NCBI GenBank assembly: GCA_015832175.1
Contig: WJXW01000002.1
Location: 868,001 to 932,000, forward strand
Direction: 5' to 3'
From: Paraphaeosphaeria minitans
Lineage: Eukaryota; Ascomycota; Dothideomycetes; Pleosporales; Didymosphaeriaceae
Length of the DNA stretch: 64,000 nucleotides
Position numbers and translations under genes: made by a program. This document shows positions 1-11,437 of this stretch, one piece after another. The notes beneath the pieces were generated by a model, which saw only the letters and a list, made by a program, of their open reading frames with translations, searched no databases and was not told where the DNA came from. Numbering within the stretch: the stretch's first letter is position 1; each line of letters begins with the position of its first letter.

Positions 1-2
1 TC

Positions 3-3000
3 GTCGCAGGAGAGCTGGAGCGCCGATCCCAGCCGGACATCCCGGGAGACGTAGACAGTTACTGCCAGTTTGTCACAGAATGCATAGCGCCAGCCATCGA
101 AAAATATGTCCCAGTGGCCAGACCGTCACCATACGCGAAGAGATGGTGGACGGAAGACCTAACGGAACTAAGGAAACACTACACGTATTGGCGTAACAAG
201 GCTAGCGCATCTCGAAGAGCGAATACACCTGACCCAGGCCTCCAACAGATGGCGGTGACTTGTAGGAAAAGGTACCATGACGCCATCAGAAACCAGAGGA
301 AAACTCACTGGCAGGACTTTGTTGCCGAAGCCCGGAACATCTGGACCATAGCGCGGTACTTAGACCCAGCTCAGTGTGCGACCTTTGCAAGAATTCCAGC
401 CATCAAAACCTACGAAGGGGTGAGCACGTCTAATGGCGAGATCGCTAGATGCTTGTTAGAGGAATTCTTTAAGCCCCCGCCAGGAGTCACCGAGGAGCCG
501 GAAGACGAGAGGCCGCGAGAGGCTTTACCAATGGAACCACTCTCGGAGGTTGAAGTACAAAGGGCGATATTCGCGTCCAACCCATACAAGGCCCCGGGAC
601 GAGACGGCTTACCAGCCATCGTATGGCAGCAACTGTGGCCAGTCCTCAAACACCACATCGTAGCGCTATTCAAGTTATCACTCGAAACGGCGACGCTTCC
701 ATCGGAGTGGAGAGTAGCAAAGATTGTACCCCTGCGAAAACCAAACAAACCGGACTACACGGTAGCCAAGGCATACCGACCCATCTCCCTTCTCGCGACC
801 CTAGGAAAGAGCTTAGAAGCAGTAGTAGCTGAAAGGCTATCCTTCCTAGCGGAGGCACACCGCCTGCTTCCAAAGAGCCACTTTGGAGCGAGGAAAGGCA
901 GATCGACAACCCAAGCGTTGACTATACTCCAGGAAAGCATCTTCCAGGCCTGGAGGGATAAGAGGGTTCTAAGTCTGGTCAGTTTCGACGTAAAAGGCGC
1001 TTACAATGGGGTTAATATCGATGTCCTTGCGAAAAGACTAAGGAAGAGAGGAATCCCCAACGCATTGGTGGATTGGATAACTTGCTTCTGCAGCCAGCGA
1101 AAAGCGTCGGTCGTAGTAAATGGCCATACCACTGAGACAGTCGATCTACCACAAGCGGGCTTACCTCAGGGTTCCCCACTCTCCCCGATCCTGTTTCTCT
1201 TCTTCAACGCAGATTTGGTTTCATCCAAAATAAACCGCAACAAAGGGGCGATAGCATTTATAGATGACTACACAGCGTGGGTCACCGGAGCGTCAGATGG
1301 AGAGAACACCAACCTATTACAAGAAACGGTAGTAGCAAAAGCAGAACAGTGGGCACGGAGTAGCGGCGCCACCTTCGAAGCTGATAAGACGGCCTTCATC
1401 CACTTCACGCGCAGGAACAACACAGTATCGAGCAGCCCACTCTTCGTCAATGAAGAAGCGATACGGCCACAAACAGAAGTAAAGATTCTAGGAGTAGTTT
1501 TCGACCAGAAACTCCGATTTAGCCAACACACGGCCAGAGCGGCTAAGAGAGGAATTAGGGCAGCGCTAGCACTGAAGCGAATCAAAGGGATGACCGTAGG
1601 AACGGCGAGGCAACTTTTCACCTCAACCGTAACACCTACAGTCGATTACGCATCACCGATATGGTCCACAAGTCTGACAGGTCGTACAACTAAAATGCTA
1701 AACCAGATACAGCGTATCGGCACGCAAGCCATAATCGGAGCTTTCCGCACAGTGGCACTAATCAGGGCCGAGATGGAAGCAGGTATCGAGCAGCTCACGG
1801 CCCGCATGCACCGCCAGGAGTATAAATTCTGGGTCAAATGCCACACTCTTCCCGTAAACCATCCCTGGTGGAAAATACGTCGGGGAATAGATACCAAAAA
1901 CAAGCGCTTCCCGTCGCCGCTCCAGCGCATCGCAATGCAACTCGATTCGGTCGACCTCACGGAGATGGAAAGAATCGATCCATTCTGCATACCCCCTTGG
2001 CAACAAGGGATAGAAGCACAGATCCTCGAGGGAGAGGAAGCACAAAAATGGGCAGAAGACTCCGACGAGTTAAAAGTTTTTGTGGATGCCTCATACCGAG
2101 GACACAACGCAGGAGTAGGGGTCTATCATTCGGCCAGAAGAAGTGACAACTCGGTAGTCGAACACCGCGAGGCGGTAAAGATCGGGAAGAACGCTGGATA
2201 CACATCCACCCATGTCGAACTCACTGCGATTCAAGCCGCACTGGAACTCATTTCAGCAATATGGTCACCCGACACGATCGCCCGATTTGGCAACAAGGCC
2301 AGAGATCTCACGTATGTGATAGTGAGCGACAGTCAATCAGCGATCAGAGCAGTGTCGCGCCCCTCTCGCCAAAGTGGCCAGGCGGTGATCCGACTGATTG
2401 TAAACACCACAATGGAAATTAAAAGAAGGGGAGGCCCACATATCCGCCTCCAATGGGTCCCCGCTCACGCTATGGTAGTGGGAGACGAGATCGCAGATGA
2501 GCTGGCAAAGCAAGCAACGGAAGGGACCCTGGACCCTATTCCTGGGCTTACGTTGTCGGCAGCTCTCAAGAAGACTCTCTCATGCATACCGAAGATAAAG
2601 CTCGAGAAACCGGTCGACATAGACACAGCACTTCCTGGAAAGCATACGAAAAGCATCTATGATCTACAAACCTACAAGAGAGCAGCAGTGCTATGCCAAC
2701 TGCGCACAGGGAAATGCCGGTTAAACAGTTATCTAGCCAAGATAGGTGCTACCAATTCGGACAGATGCACCTGCCGGGGACGCCAGCCGGAAACGGTACG
2801 CCATTTCGTGTTCGAATGCCCGCTGTGGAAAGAAGAACGCAAAACGCTCCAGGAAGTCGCAGGCAACAGATGGGGAGATCTATCCTTCTTTCTAGGAGGT
2901 CGATCTGAACAGCGGCTTCCGTCCGGTGAGCTCTTGGATGGGAAAGCCGAATCCTGGAAACCAAATCTCGACGTAGTCAACCAGACCATTGAATTTGCAA

Positions 3001-3023
3001 TGGCCACCGGACGGTTATGCTAA
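3..3023 (+). CDS. LINE ORF2: reverse transcriptase with RNase H and zinc knuckle (5' partial)
   Basis: The reading frame is open from base 3 and runs to TAA at 3021-3023, so the true start is upstream of the window. Visible reverse transcriptase motifs are KAPGRDG (about 586-606), an FDVKGAYNGV catalytic aspartate block (about 985-1015), GLPQGSPLSP (about 1155-1190) and the catalytic FIDDY (about 1255-1272). The RNase H domain follows at about 2074-2530, with VDASYRG, HVELTAIQ, SDSQSAI and GDEIADELAKQ supplying the D-E-D-D residues. A CxC...H...C cluster near 2764-2830 matches the terminal zinc knuckle of Tad-like elements. All catalytic residues appear intact. The upstream endonuclease domain cannot be assessed. 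Confidence 0.93.
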   Translation, partial: VAGELERRSQPDIPGDVDSYCQFVTECIAPAIEKYVPVARPSPYAKRWWTEDLTELRKHYTYWRNKASASRRANTPDPGLQQMAVTCRKRYHDAIRNQRKTHWQDFVAEARNIWTIARYLDPAQCATFARIPAIKTYEGVSTSNGEIARCLLEEFFKPPPGVTEEPEDERPREALPMEPLSEVEVQRAIFASNPYKAPGRDGLPAIVWQQLWPVLKHHIVALFKLSLETATLPSEWRVAKIVPLRKPNKPDYTVAKAYRPISLLATLGKSLEAVVAERLSFLAEAHRLLPKSHFGARKGRSTTQALTILQESIFQAWRDKRVLSLVSFDVKGAYNGVNIDVLAKRLRKRGIPNALVDWITCFCSQRKASVVVNGHTTETVDLPQAGLPQGSPLSPILFLFFNADLVSSKINRNKGAIAFIDDYTAWVTGASDGENTNLLQETVVAKAEQWARSSGATFEADKTAFIHFTRRNNTVSSSPLFVNEEAIRPQTEVKILGVVFDQKLRFSQHTARAAKRGIRAALALKRIKGMTVGTARQLFTSTVTPTVDYASPIWSTSLTGRTTKMLNQIQRIGTQAIIGAFRTVALIRAEMEAGIEQLTARMHRQEYKFWVKCHTLPVNHPWWKIRRGIDTKNKRFPSPLQRIAMQLDSVDLTEMERIDPFCIPPWQQGIEAQILEGEEAQKWAEDSDELKVFVDASYRGHNAGVGVYHSARRSDNSVVEHREAVKIGKNAGYTSTHVELTAIQAALELISAIWSPDTIARFGNKARDLTYVIVSDSQSAIRAVSRPSRQSGQAVIRLIVNTTMEIKRRGGPHIRLQWVPAHAMVVGDEIADELAKQATEGTLDPIPGLTLSAALKKTLSCIPKIKLEKPVDIDTALPGKHTKSIYDLQTYKRAAVLCQLRTGKCRLNSYLAKIGATNSDRCTCRGRQPETVRHFVFECPLWKEERKTLQEVAGNRWGDLSFFLGGRSEQRLPSGELLDGKAESWKPNLDVVNQTIEFAMATGRLC

Positions 3024-3331
3024 CCATAAACTCTGACCTTAGACATTCCCCAGGATACTCCCACAATATCTCCCGTTTGGACTCGAAGTCGACTGGCCGG
3101 TAACAAGAAAGCCGACGACCGGGAAATTGCTCTCGGAGGCGCAGTGCAGGTAGGGGTAAGGAGGATCTCTGGGTGGACACCTAGTGTTGGCAACAGTTGA
3201 TACAGGAAGGTGAGGACGAAGCGCGTCGGGCTTAGAATGAAACGGGGACTCGACGGAATTTCATTGGCCGGAAGAGACAGAAGTAGTTTAGGCAGCCTAC
3301 GGGCCGAAAGGCACCCGAGTGGCGTAAGAAT

Positions 3332-3353
3332 AAACCAAACCAAACCAAACCAA
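3332..3353 (+). repeat. LINE 3' tail, tandem AAACC
   Basis: Four consecutive AAACC units follow the 3' UTR of the LINE. Many fungal non-LTR elements end in a short tandem repeat rather than poly(A), so this probably marks the 3' end of the element. Confidence 0.6.
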
Positions 3354-3748
3354 TCATTGAGGCCAACCTCGACTCCAACTCCGCCATCTCAAGAACAAAA
3401 ATTATGCTTTAATCCCATGCTGTTAGGCTCTATCTTTCGCCTCTCGGCGGTCAAATAAGCTCTAGAGCTCTTCGAGTTACTTGTGACTCGAACGCGTTCT
3501 GAAATCCTATATTCATGTACTTGGTATGAAAACGAAAAGTAAGGTCTTAATAAATTTCGTTGCGTGAGTAGCACCTCATCACAACTCAATCCCGTTGAAA
3601 CGATGAAAAGAGACCGTGGCCAGAGGACTGGAAACTCTTCACCAGCAACCTCGGAAATAACCCTGCCAAAAGCCTATTCGGTAAGACGCCTCAGCTACAT
3701 GTATCAAAAAAGCAGCTCAGTTGCTCACATTCCATCCTCCATCTCATT
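3354..3748. other. Intergenic, LINE downstream flank
   Basis: About 400 bases between the LINE tail and the stop codon of the DUF7580 gene on the minus strand. I see no gene; part is probably the 3' UTR of that gene. Confidence 0.6.
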
Positions 3749-5742
3749 TCAGACTTTCGTTTTGCTCCAAGGCTCCAATATCTTCTCAAAAGGTTCTAAG
3801 ACGTGGGTGCGGTAGGCGTCCAGAAAGTCCTTGCTATTCCAGTCAGGCTGAGGTCCGAATGAGCAATTGAGGCACCGGCGAACCACATCCGACATAGAGT
3901 CGCCACACTCCCCTTCAACTTCTGAATGCCAAACCTTGGCGGTATTGTGATCTGTAAATTCGGTCGGTTGTCCGTCGTGGCCAAAGAACTTTTGACGCAA
4001 TGTGAGAGACTCCAAGCTTTTCTTGAATATTAGCTCTAACATGATTATGCCCAAGCACTGCAAAGATCGTTCACAGTCTTCTTGAGAAGCGGATCGAGCA
4101 GGGCCATCAGAGGGGAAGGTCTTGCTGATATAGAGTTTTGTGGTCGTAGGTGTCAGTTCCGTCGTTGAGGATATAAATAATATATCGCATTTCCCCCAAG
4201 TCGAAGACAACCAGGATGTAGACTGAAATTGGGGTATTGCATATGCCAAAGTTCTTGCACATGTAAGTCTTCGCTTCATCCTGAAGTCCCTACTATTGGC
4301 TTCTTCACCTTGGCCACTAGACAGTATGCTTTCTAGTGTAGTTGCGTGCAGTTGATTGTCAGGGTGCATGCCTTCGCTGTCCGGGTACAGGTATATCGGA
4401 CTTCCTGCTGCTTCAGTGGGTGCAAGGTATCCAAAACACCCAGCGTCAGACATCCAGTCGCGCATTCCCGAGCAACGTATGTTCTGTATTTCTCGCATTT
4501 GCTGAACCCGTGAGAGTTTATCGGTATGTGGTTGGATGGTTGCAACTGATCCCGTGGCCATGACAGGACTCACAGACTGGGTCAACGATGGAGTGGGTTG
4601 AGAATGCGGTTTTTTGGACCTGGTTGTGTGTTCGGATCATCTCAGCGCGCGCATCGAGTGCCGGGACAACTCACCTCATGACCCCTTTGACCGCTAAAGG
4701 TTGTAAAGGAGTCATTGCGAAAGTGGACTGCAGCATGCCCTTTCCAACTGCACGGCTTGTGCTTGATCCGGAAAGTGTTTTGTTGACAGTTGACTGCTGC
4801 TGGAAACGGTTCTTCAATTCTTGTAAAGTGTGACCTGGTAAGGTCACCTTTGGTGTCGCTCCTTGCTCACTCGTTTTTTGCAACTCGCGTGTACAGACTT
4901 TGACGTGCTTTCGTATGCTTGGAATCATAAAGAGTACGTGAAGAATAGGATCAGTCGAGCGCTGGTCCCGATCGAGCACATCAAGACGGATTCTGCTCTC
5001 GTGTGACATGCCACAAGTACAATCCCACCGGCTCTTCAGGGCGGTATAGAATGCTTGCGAGTGTTGTCGTGTGTTCCAAAGCGAGGCCATGAGGTGTTCT
5101 TCTTTCCTAACTCGCCGAAAAGGAGCTAACTTGTCATTCGAAGACAGAAGATCCTTTAGCTCGATGTTGTACTTCCGAAGAAGCTGCACATGCTTGAACT
5201 TTTTCTTTGAGAAACTTACTCTTAGCCGATGCATTTCAAGGTTCCATTTTGAAGCCGCGACATAAAGAGACTGGACTATGATCAGCGACTCGGTTGAGTA
5301 GGGTAATAGTGGGATCCTCTGGGCGCATAACTTATCAAGACCATGGAAGACTCACCGCACCATCACGAATACCCACAAGTTTCTCCAAGTGACGAAGTGT
5401 CTTGTTCATCTTCCTGCAAATGGCCATATACGAGTCATACGATCTTCCCAAGCGTTCCATCAAACCGCTTTGCAGATCTTGGCCCTTCCATGCTTCCGGA
5501 CTCTGTTGGCTTAACAGTGCGTTCATCTGCGTATCAGAAAATTTGAATGGTGACAGTAGACGTTCAAGATTGTTGTCGAATCGGTCTTGTTGTGTCTTCA
5601 CTTCTTCGATAAAATTAACGAACTCGGACTCGAAGGTCCACCACTCGTAGAGAGGTTCAAATCCATCTCGGTAATGTTCAAGGGCGGTGATGATTAGAGG
5701 GAAAGCTCCGAGCACCAGGCCTGCAACTTCGACACCTGACAT
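3749..5742 (-). CDS. DUF7580 domain protein
   Basis: Three exons read on the minus strand: 5356-5742, 4675-5270 and 3749-4619. The donors are GTGAGT at 5355 and 4674, and the frame is continuous (phases 0 and 2), giving about 620 residues. The N-terminus SGVEVAGLVLGAFPLIITAL and the middle block with EHLMASLWNTRQHSQAFYTAL are typical of fungal DUF7580 proteins. So is the C-terminal block LTCARTLAYAIPQFQSTSWL followed by a CLGIIMLELIF segment. The family is abundant in accessory regions of Pezizomycotina. Its biochemical role is not established; an NLR-like or prion-like signalling role is only a suggestion from the family literature. It is transcribed away from the AAA+ gene across a 300-base shared promoter. 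Confidence 0.82.
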
Positions 5743-6042
5743 CGTGAAAGACCTATAGAGATATGCAACTGAGCGTACGGAGGTAACTTACACAGTAGAA
5801 ACCAGAAGTGCTGTCATTCATGCGGCTGGATGTGCAATTTCGCATGTTTACATAAGGCGGGGTAGGTACCGGTAATACGAGGTTGTCCATGCCAAACACT
5901 CAGCATCGAGCATCATCGAAATAAGACGTCCCCACCACACCCGAGCCTCATATTAGCCACTACTTATCGATACGGACCATAGAAGCGGAGATTCCGGAGA
6001 ACGACCCATCTGCGCAAAGATATACACACGTGTAGCCCCGTT
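5743..6042. promoter_or_regulatory. Shared promoter region of DUF7580 and AAA+ genes
   Basis: Exactly 300 bases separate the two divergent start codons, so both promoters must lie here or overlap. I recognise no specific operator. Confidence 0.5.
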
Positions 6043-9000
6043 ATGGAGTTTGCTGAGCCCGGGGGCATCGCTACCCAGTGTGCTAGAGTCGCAAGACTCA
6101 TGGATAGCCTTGTGGAGACGATGACCACCACCCAAAATGTTGCCTGCGATCTGGATGAATCTGAACTGCTTGACGAGCAAGACCGTTTTCTCATCTGGAC
6201 AGGCAATGTTGGGCCTATCACAGATCTGGATGAACGACTTTCACAAGCTCCGCAAGTCCAACAGCACCTGATCCGAGTTTTGACAAGGCTTGAAAACTCT
6301 GTTGAGCGAGGTAACTGTTCTGGCTTGTTTAACATTTTAGTGACACTTACGTTTCCTAGCAGTATCGATCGCTGAAGGCTCGGTTCCGAATAAGGTCAGC
6401 ACTGTGGTAGACGGCCAGAACTTGGAGGCTATTGAAAGCCTCGATATCTCAGATGACGACTTGTCATCAGTAGATGAAACAGATCGTGTGTCGAGCTCAG
6501 ATGATCACCCAGTACATGAATTTGATGTGCTCCGAAGAGCGATTAGAGACACAATTACGAATTTGTTTCGCATGTCAGAAACCATCAAAACCCCAACTCC
6601 AAGAGGTAGATATGAGAGCTCTAGTTCGGGAACAGATCATGCGACAACTATCTTTTCAACGACATCATCACTGGAACACGACGCAAAGGGACAAAGAACA
6701 GAGGACCCGCCTTCTACAAAATTAAGTCCGACAAACGATCCTAAGAGGGAACCCTTGCTTCAAAGCCTTGCGAACCTCGAAAAAGACGTACTCAATCTAG
6801 AATCAAGCCTTGGAGATACTAAGGAAGGTACCAAAGAAAACACTACAGCAGGGAAGACACCTTCAATCATGTACGAAATCGGTAACGAACCTATGATATT
6901 ACCGAAAAAACGGTCGGAGAGTGATGGTATGAGGACTGAGTCATCACTAGGACAAGTACACTCTCAAAGGCGCTTTAGCCGAACACATCTTGAACATGGT
7001 CTCACTGATGATCAGCTGGTTCCTAGCTCTGGAAAAGCTGCCGAGGCGGCTCAATCCGCAGTTTCCGCCGATGAGATGCATGGACAAGTTAACAAAAAGT
7101 CCAAAAAGCACTCGACGACACATGATTTCATGGATACTACCGGACGAAGCTCGCAATCCGACTTCGTATCCAGAGGGCAGTGGATTGAAGATGTCGAGAA
7201 GACAGACACTAGCATTCAACTTCCATCGGCAGAAATACAGATACTTCAAAACAAGATACAGCATATGCAGAGAGAGTTACAGAAGTTAGAAAGGCGGCGG
7301 AACAGTCAAGTAGAAAAGCAGTACCAAATTTTGTATCGCTTTGGCGGTGCTAGTTACCTCGATCATCCCAAATGGTCCAAAGGTCACATCGTCTCGCGCA
7401 CTCCAGTCGGAGACCTCTACGGTTTCCTGGAGAAAAACAAGAGTATTGGATTCTTGGTCTACCGCGACTTCGATGTTGTATCATCTCGGAAGAAGCAGAT
7501 ACAGACTGCATCGTCACCGCCGAAGAAAAGTCGCGAGAATGTTCGTCTGATCAACCGACGACTTCGAAAGAGTTTTGAGAGGATTTTAGCACAGGATTGG
7601 CGATATGAATCACAGCTCCAGCACTTACGTCGTACTGGAGAAATTAGCGCACCATTTCTCTTTTTCTATCACCACAGGCGATACTGGATGGAAATAGTGG
7701 CGCAGTTCCCCGTACCTGTGCGTGAGAGCCTCAACATCTTTGCGACCTATGTCTCGGAAAACTACGGAGAAGAGTATAAGGTGGCGGATGCTCTTTTTGC
7801 TCGAAGAGAGATATCAATTGAGATGGTGAAATACTTCTTCCAGCCAGGCGACATTCTGATCTCGCGAGCTGCAGGCCAATATCGAGGATACATAGCAAAC
7901 TCTTGGCCTCAATATTCCGCATCAATGTCCGCCAGAGCACCTAAGCAATACGCGGGTCAACCGGCCGTACATGGACACGGACAAACTCAATGGAGCTCCT
8001 CTGAAGATGATGAGTCAGATATCGATGCGACCGATGTAGATTCAGACGACGATGAACAAGATCCCGAGGCCGGTCTTCGGAATGCCCGCATGCGGTCCTT
8101 GGTCTTTGGTAACAGAAACAAGAATCAACAATCAGCCTCTGTAGGGATCTCAGGTGAAGAGCTTGCAATTAGCGTCTACAAGTGGAGCTTTGACGGGGAA
8201 TTCAAGCGGGAAGCTGATAGGATAACCCTCAGGTTACCTCGCCCGGTCGAGGTCGCCGCTTCAAAGAGTGCCGCAATATGGAGCATAGATAACCTGGAGA
8301 TATATCCTATCAGCTTCGCCCGTCCGGATATTATGCAGCGTCTTCAAACTCGGGGGCGAATCTTTTGGGAGTGTCGTAAGCGGCGCTTGATATCCTATCG
8401 GGAGACAGGTCCGGACGCGCACAACGAGGTGAGTGAAGCCTTGCTCTCGCGTAGAGCAGTAGGAGCTCGCTAATGCTAATCTTGGTTCAGTCCGACGAAC
8501 GTTTTATGGTTGACTTCCACACCTTCAAAAAACTGCACCCGGAGAATAGACATACTGCGATAACCAACGCGGTCGAGACTTTGAGTGAAGCTGAAATGGA
8601 AGGATCCGAGCCGCCGGAGGAAGCGTTCTATTACCTCCTTCCCCCACAAACCAAAGGATTTCATCTCCGGACGAAGAAGTGGCAAGATCTCAACATGGAT
8701 CAGATCTCTCCTGTTGTCTGGCTTAATCGAACTTTCGATTCGCTAGTCCTGAACCGGAAGACGAAAGAGCTAATCGCAGCTCTGGCAAGTAAGCAGATAT
8801 CGGCTGCTAAAGCGACGGACGTCGTCGCTGGCAAAGGAAACGGGCTGGTGCTGTTACTGCATGGGAGTCCAGGTACAGGCAAAACATTAACAGCAGAAGG
8901 CGTCGCTGAAATTGTGAAAAAACCTCTATTCCGGGTAGGTGGATCGTTGAGAGCTTCTGAATACGTACACGCACTAACTTAACAACTCGTAGGTGACTTG

Positions 9001-9586
9001 TGGTGATGTGGGTACAAAAGCAGAAGACGTTGAGCAATATTTGGAGTCAGTACTCCATCTCGGCAAGATCTGGGACTGCGTAGTTCTTCTTGATGAAGCG
9101 GATGTGTTTCTTGAACGAAGAAGCCTGGACGACCTGCAACGCAACGCACTTGTCTCTGTATTCCTCCGCGTGATCGAATATTACGAGGGGATCCTCATCC
9201 TAACCAGCAACCGGGTGGGAACATTCGATGAAGCATTTCGCTCCCGGATCCAAATCGCAGTTCACTACCCTCCCCTACGCTCTTATCAACGACTCCAGGT
9301 CTGGAAAAATTTCTTCGACAGGCTTGAGTCGTTTGAAGACGGCAAGGTTGATGTTGATGACCTGCGCGATCATCTAGAGGAGCTTGGAGATATTGAGATC
9401 AACGGACACCAGATACGTAATGTGATCACAACGGCTCGGCAATATGCAGAGTGGAAGGAAGCGGTGATGCGTTTTGAGCATGTTGAGATGGCGCTGGAGG
9501 TTACAGGAAAATTCAACGAGTATTCGCACAAGCTTCGAGGTGGTCTGACCGACGATCAGATTGCTTATGAGGAAGGCATTCGTTGA
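6043..9586 (+). CDS. Large AAA+ ATPase (fungal DUF7025-AAA type)
   Basis: Four exons: 6043-6310, 6360-8428, 8491-8934 and 8993-9586, with consistent phases, encode about 1,125 residues. The N-terminal 90 residues look like a small helical fungal signalling-type domain. A long disordered Ser-rich stretch and a coiled coil (near 7225-7320) come next. A DUF7025-like domain (about 7340-8560) follows, containing a very acidic insert near 8000-8060. The AAA+ core then has Walker A HGSPGTGKT (about 8860-8888), Walker B VVLLDEADVFL (about 9080-9112) and sensor-1 TSNR (near 9203). An intron separates Walker A from Walker B. ATP-driven remodelling is inferred from the family; the client is unknown. All key ATPase residues are present. 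Confidence 0.85.
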
Positions 9587-10264
9587 ATATATTGATAGAA
9601 GATACACAATGTGGTCATATACTTCCGAGCCTTTGGTATCGTGAGTTTGGTCATCTGAAATAGGTTCTTTGACTTAATAAGGCTTTCGGGTACCTGAGGA
9701 GCTCCACGGTTTTAGATGGCTGCAAGGTTAAGTACGTTGATGCGCTCCGATCATCGGACATGGCTGTTCGTTACATGGCTCTATTAGCGGAAGTTGCTCT
9801 TTTTTAGGTAATGGGGGAACTTTCGCAGGCGTACATACTGCTCGATTGTTGCGCTTGTTCAGCCTGTGATTGCGTTGCGTACACTTTCTGTGCATCTTCC
9901 TGCCTACGCTGTCATAAATGCACGTGGACATCCGACACAGGACCACGAGGATAATCGTCAATGTTGGAGCACCTTTTTATCCTCATCAGCTACGTTGCAG
10001 CCTGCTGTTTCCGCCCAAAGCCGGACCACGCTCACCTGACCGCACCAACACATGGGCAATCCTTTAAAGGCCCTGATCGCCCCTCTTCCGTCTTCCTTCC
10101 TTCCTTCCTTGTTCCCACTCGGCAAATTTCCTTGGGCGTACATATACTTCATCTGATCTCCTACAGAATTTCGATACCACCATTCCTCCCTCACCAAACC
10201 ATCCGTCCCTCCCTCCCTCACAACACGAAAACCAATCCAATGAGCAAGAAAAACAGAAAAACAG

Positions 10265-10359
<95 letters not shown>

Positions 10360-11437
10360 AAAAAGGCAAAAGAAACGCGTGCCACCCGGCCGCCACGCCC
10401 AGAAACCTTTTTATGTTACGATTTGCTGTTCTTGGGAATCGAACTCGCGCGCTCTCTCTGGATGACATCGGTTACCCTGTTTAAACGTGAGGCAGTGTAG
10501 CGAACCAACGCTTCCTGCTCCTACCACCAGGCCGATTGCCGCAGCAGAGTACGAATTTGATGGTAGTAAGGCGGCGGGAGGGGGATAGGTAGGCGTTTGT
10601 AAAGGTAGGTGAGGGACGGGTTTGGGGTAGAGGTGAACGTGAGAGGTGGAATTTTGTGGTGGGGTTGGTTGAGTGAGTGAGTGAATGTGCGAGTGGGAGA
10701 TAGGTGACGTCGGCGCGACAAACGGGCGTGAGCGGGTCGGGAAGGAACTGCAAGGGCGAAGACGTAAAGCGATATGCGAGTGTGACTCTTGAGCTGGCGC
10801 GCTGTTGATGCTGTGGTGTGGCATCTTTCTCATGGGCAAGGTCTACTTGCGAAAACAATTGACGGTCCCCAGAAAGAGCCGTAAAAGCACTTGCTCGATT
10901 AACAAGGGGGTTATGGTGTGATGAAGGCGAGGGACCTTGGAAGATGAATACCGCAAGTAGAGACACGGCTTATACCGCATACCAGCCGGCAGACGTCTAT
11001 TCGATGAACGCCATGGTCCGAAGCAAGCATGGACGATGCATAGCAACGTCCTCGGACACCATCCTTTCAGCATCGCCTCGAACTCGCGCGGAACGCACTC
11101 ACCCAAAGCTCATCTCCCTCATCACGTTCACCCACACCCGTGCGCCACTCACATCACACAAGCAAGTCAAAGACGGAAAGTAAGATCAACCAACATTCCC
11201 AGACCTATCAACCTATGTACAACCCATATTACTTGTCGTCCTCCCAAATGCGTTAAACAAAAGTTGCATCGCATCAAGGAGCGTATACCAGTCAGTCATG
11301 TACACTAAGTAACCGCGCAAAGATGGGCATCACCACCGCTTTGCGCTCCCCAGATTGATCCAGCCAATCCAACCCAATCGACACCACTCCACTCGACTCC
11401 CCTATCCTATCCTTTGTACCAAACCCAGCCAGAGCAT
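9587..11437. other. Gene-free stretch with microsatellite
   Basis: About 1.85 kb between the AAA+ gene and the Egh16-like gene, apart from the GAAA microsatellite at 10266-10361. Several open frames exist on both strands, but they are low-complexity, without recognisable domains or splice structure. A tRNA-like T-loop near 10436-10446 (minus) was considered and rejected. Confidence 0.6.
10266..10361 (+). repeat. GAAA microsatellite, about 24 copies
   Basis: An uninterrupted GAAA tetranucleotide array of about 96 bases, followed by an A-run. Uninterrupted arrays of this length are usually length-polymorphic between isolates. Confidence 0.97.

Larger units (their letters stand above)
1..3353 (+). 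mobile_element. Tad-like non-LTR retrotransposon (LINE), 3' portion
   Basis: The element contains a long second ORF (reverse transcriptase, RNase H, terminal zinc knuckle), about 310 bases of 3' UTR, and a short AAACC tandem tail at 3332-3353. This layout is that of fungal Tad-clade LINEs, which copy themselves by target-primed reverse transcription. The 5' part (ORF1 and endonuclease) lies beyond the left window edge. No internal stop or frameshift interrupts the coding part, and it shows no obvious RIP-type decay, so this looks like a young or recently active copy. No target-site duplication can be established because the left end is missing. Confidence 0.88.

Noticed and set aside
9961..10500. 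Open frame through the GAAA array encoding a Lys/Glu/Arg-rich protein
   Set aside because: It is translated microsatellite; both strands and several frames are open for the same reason.
10411..10515. tRNA-like segment on the minus strand with a GAGTTCGATTCCC T-loop
   Set aside because: The T-stem has only two of five pairs, no matching acceptor strand is found upstream, and there is no terminator T-run. A tRNAscan-SE hit would change this.
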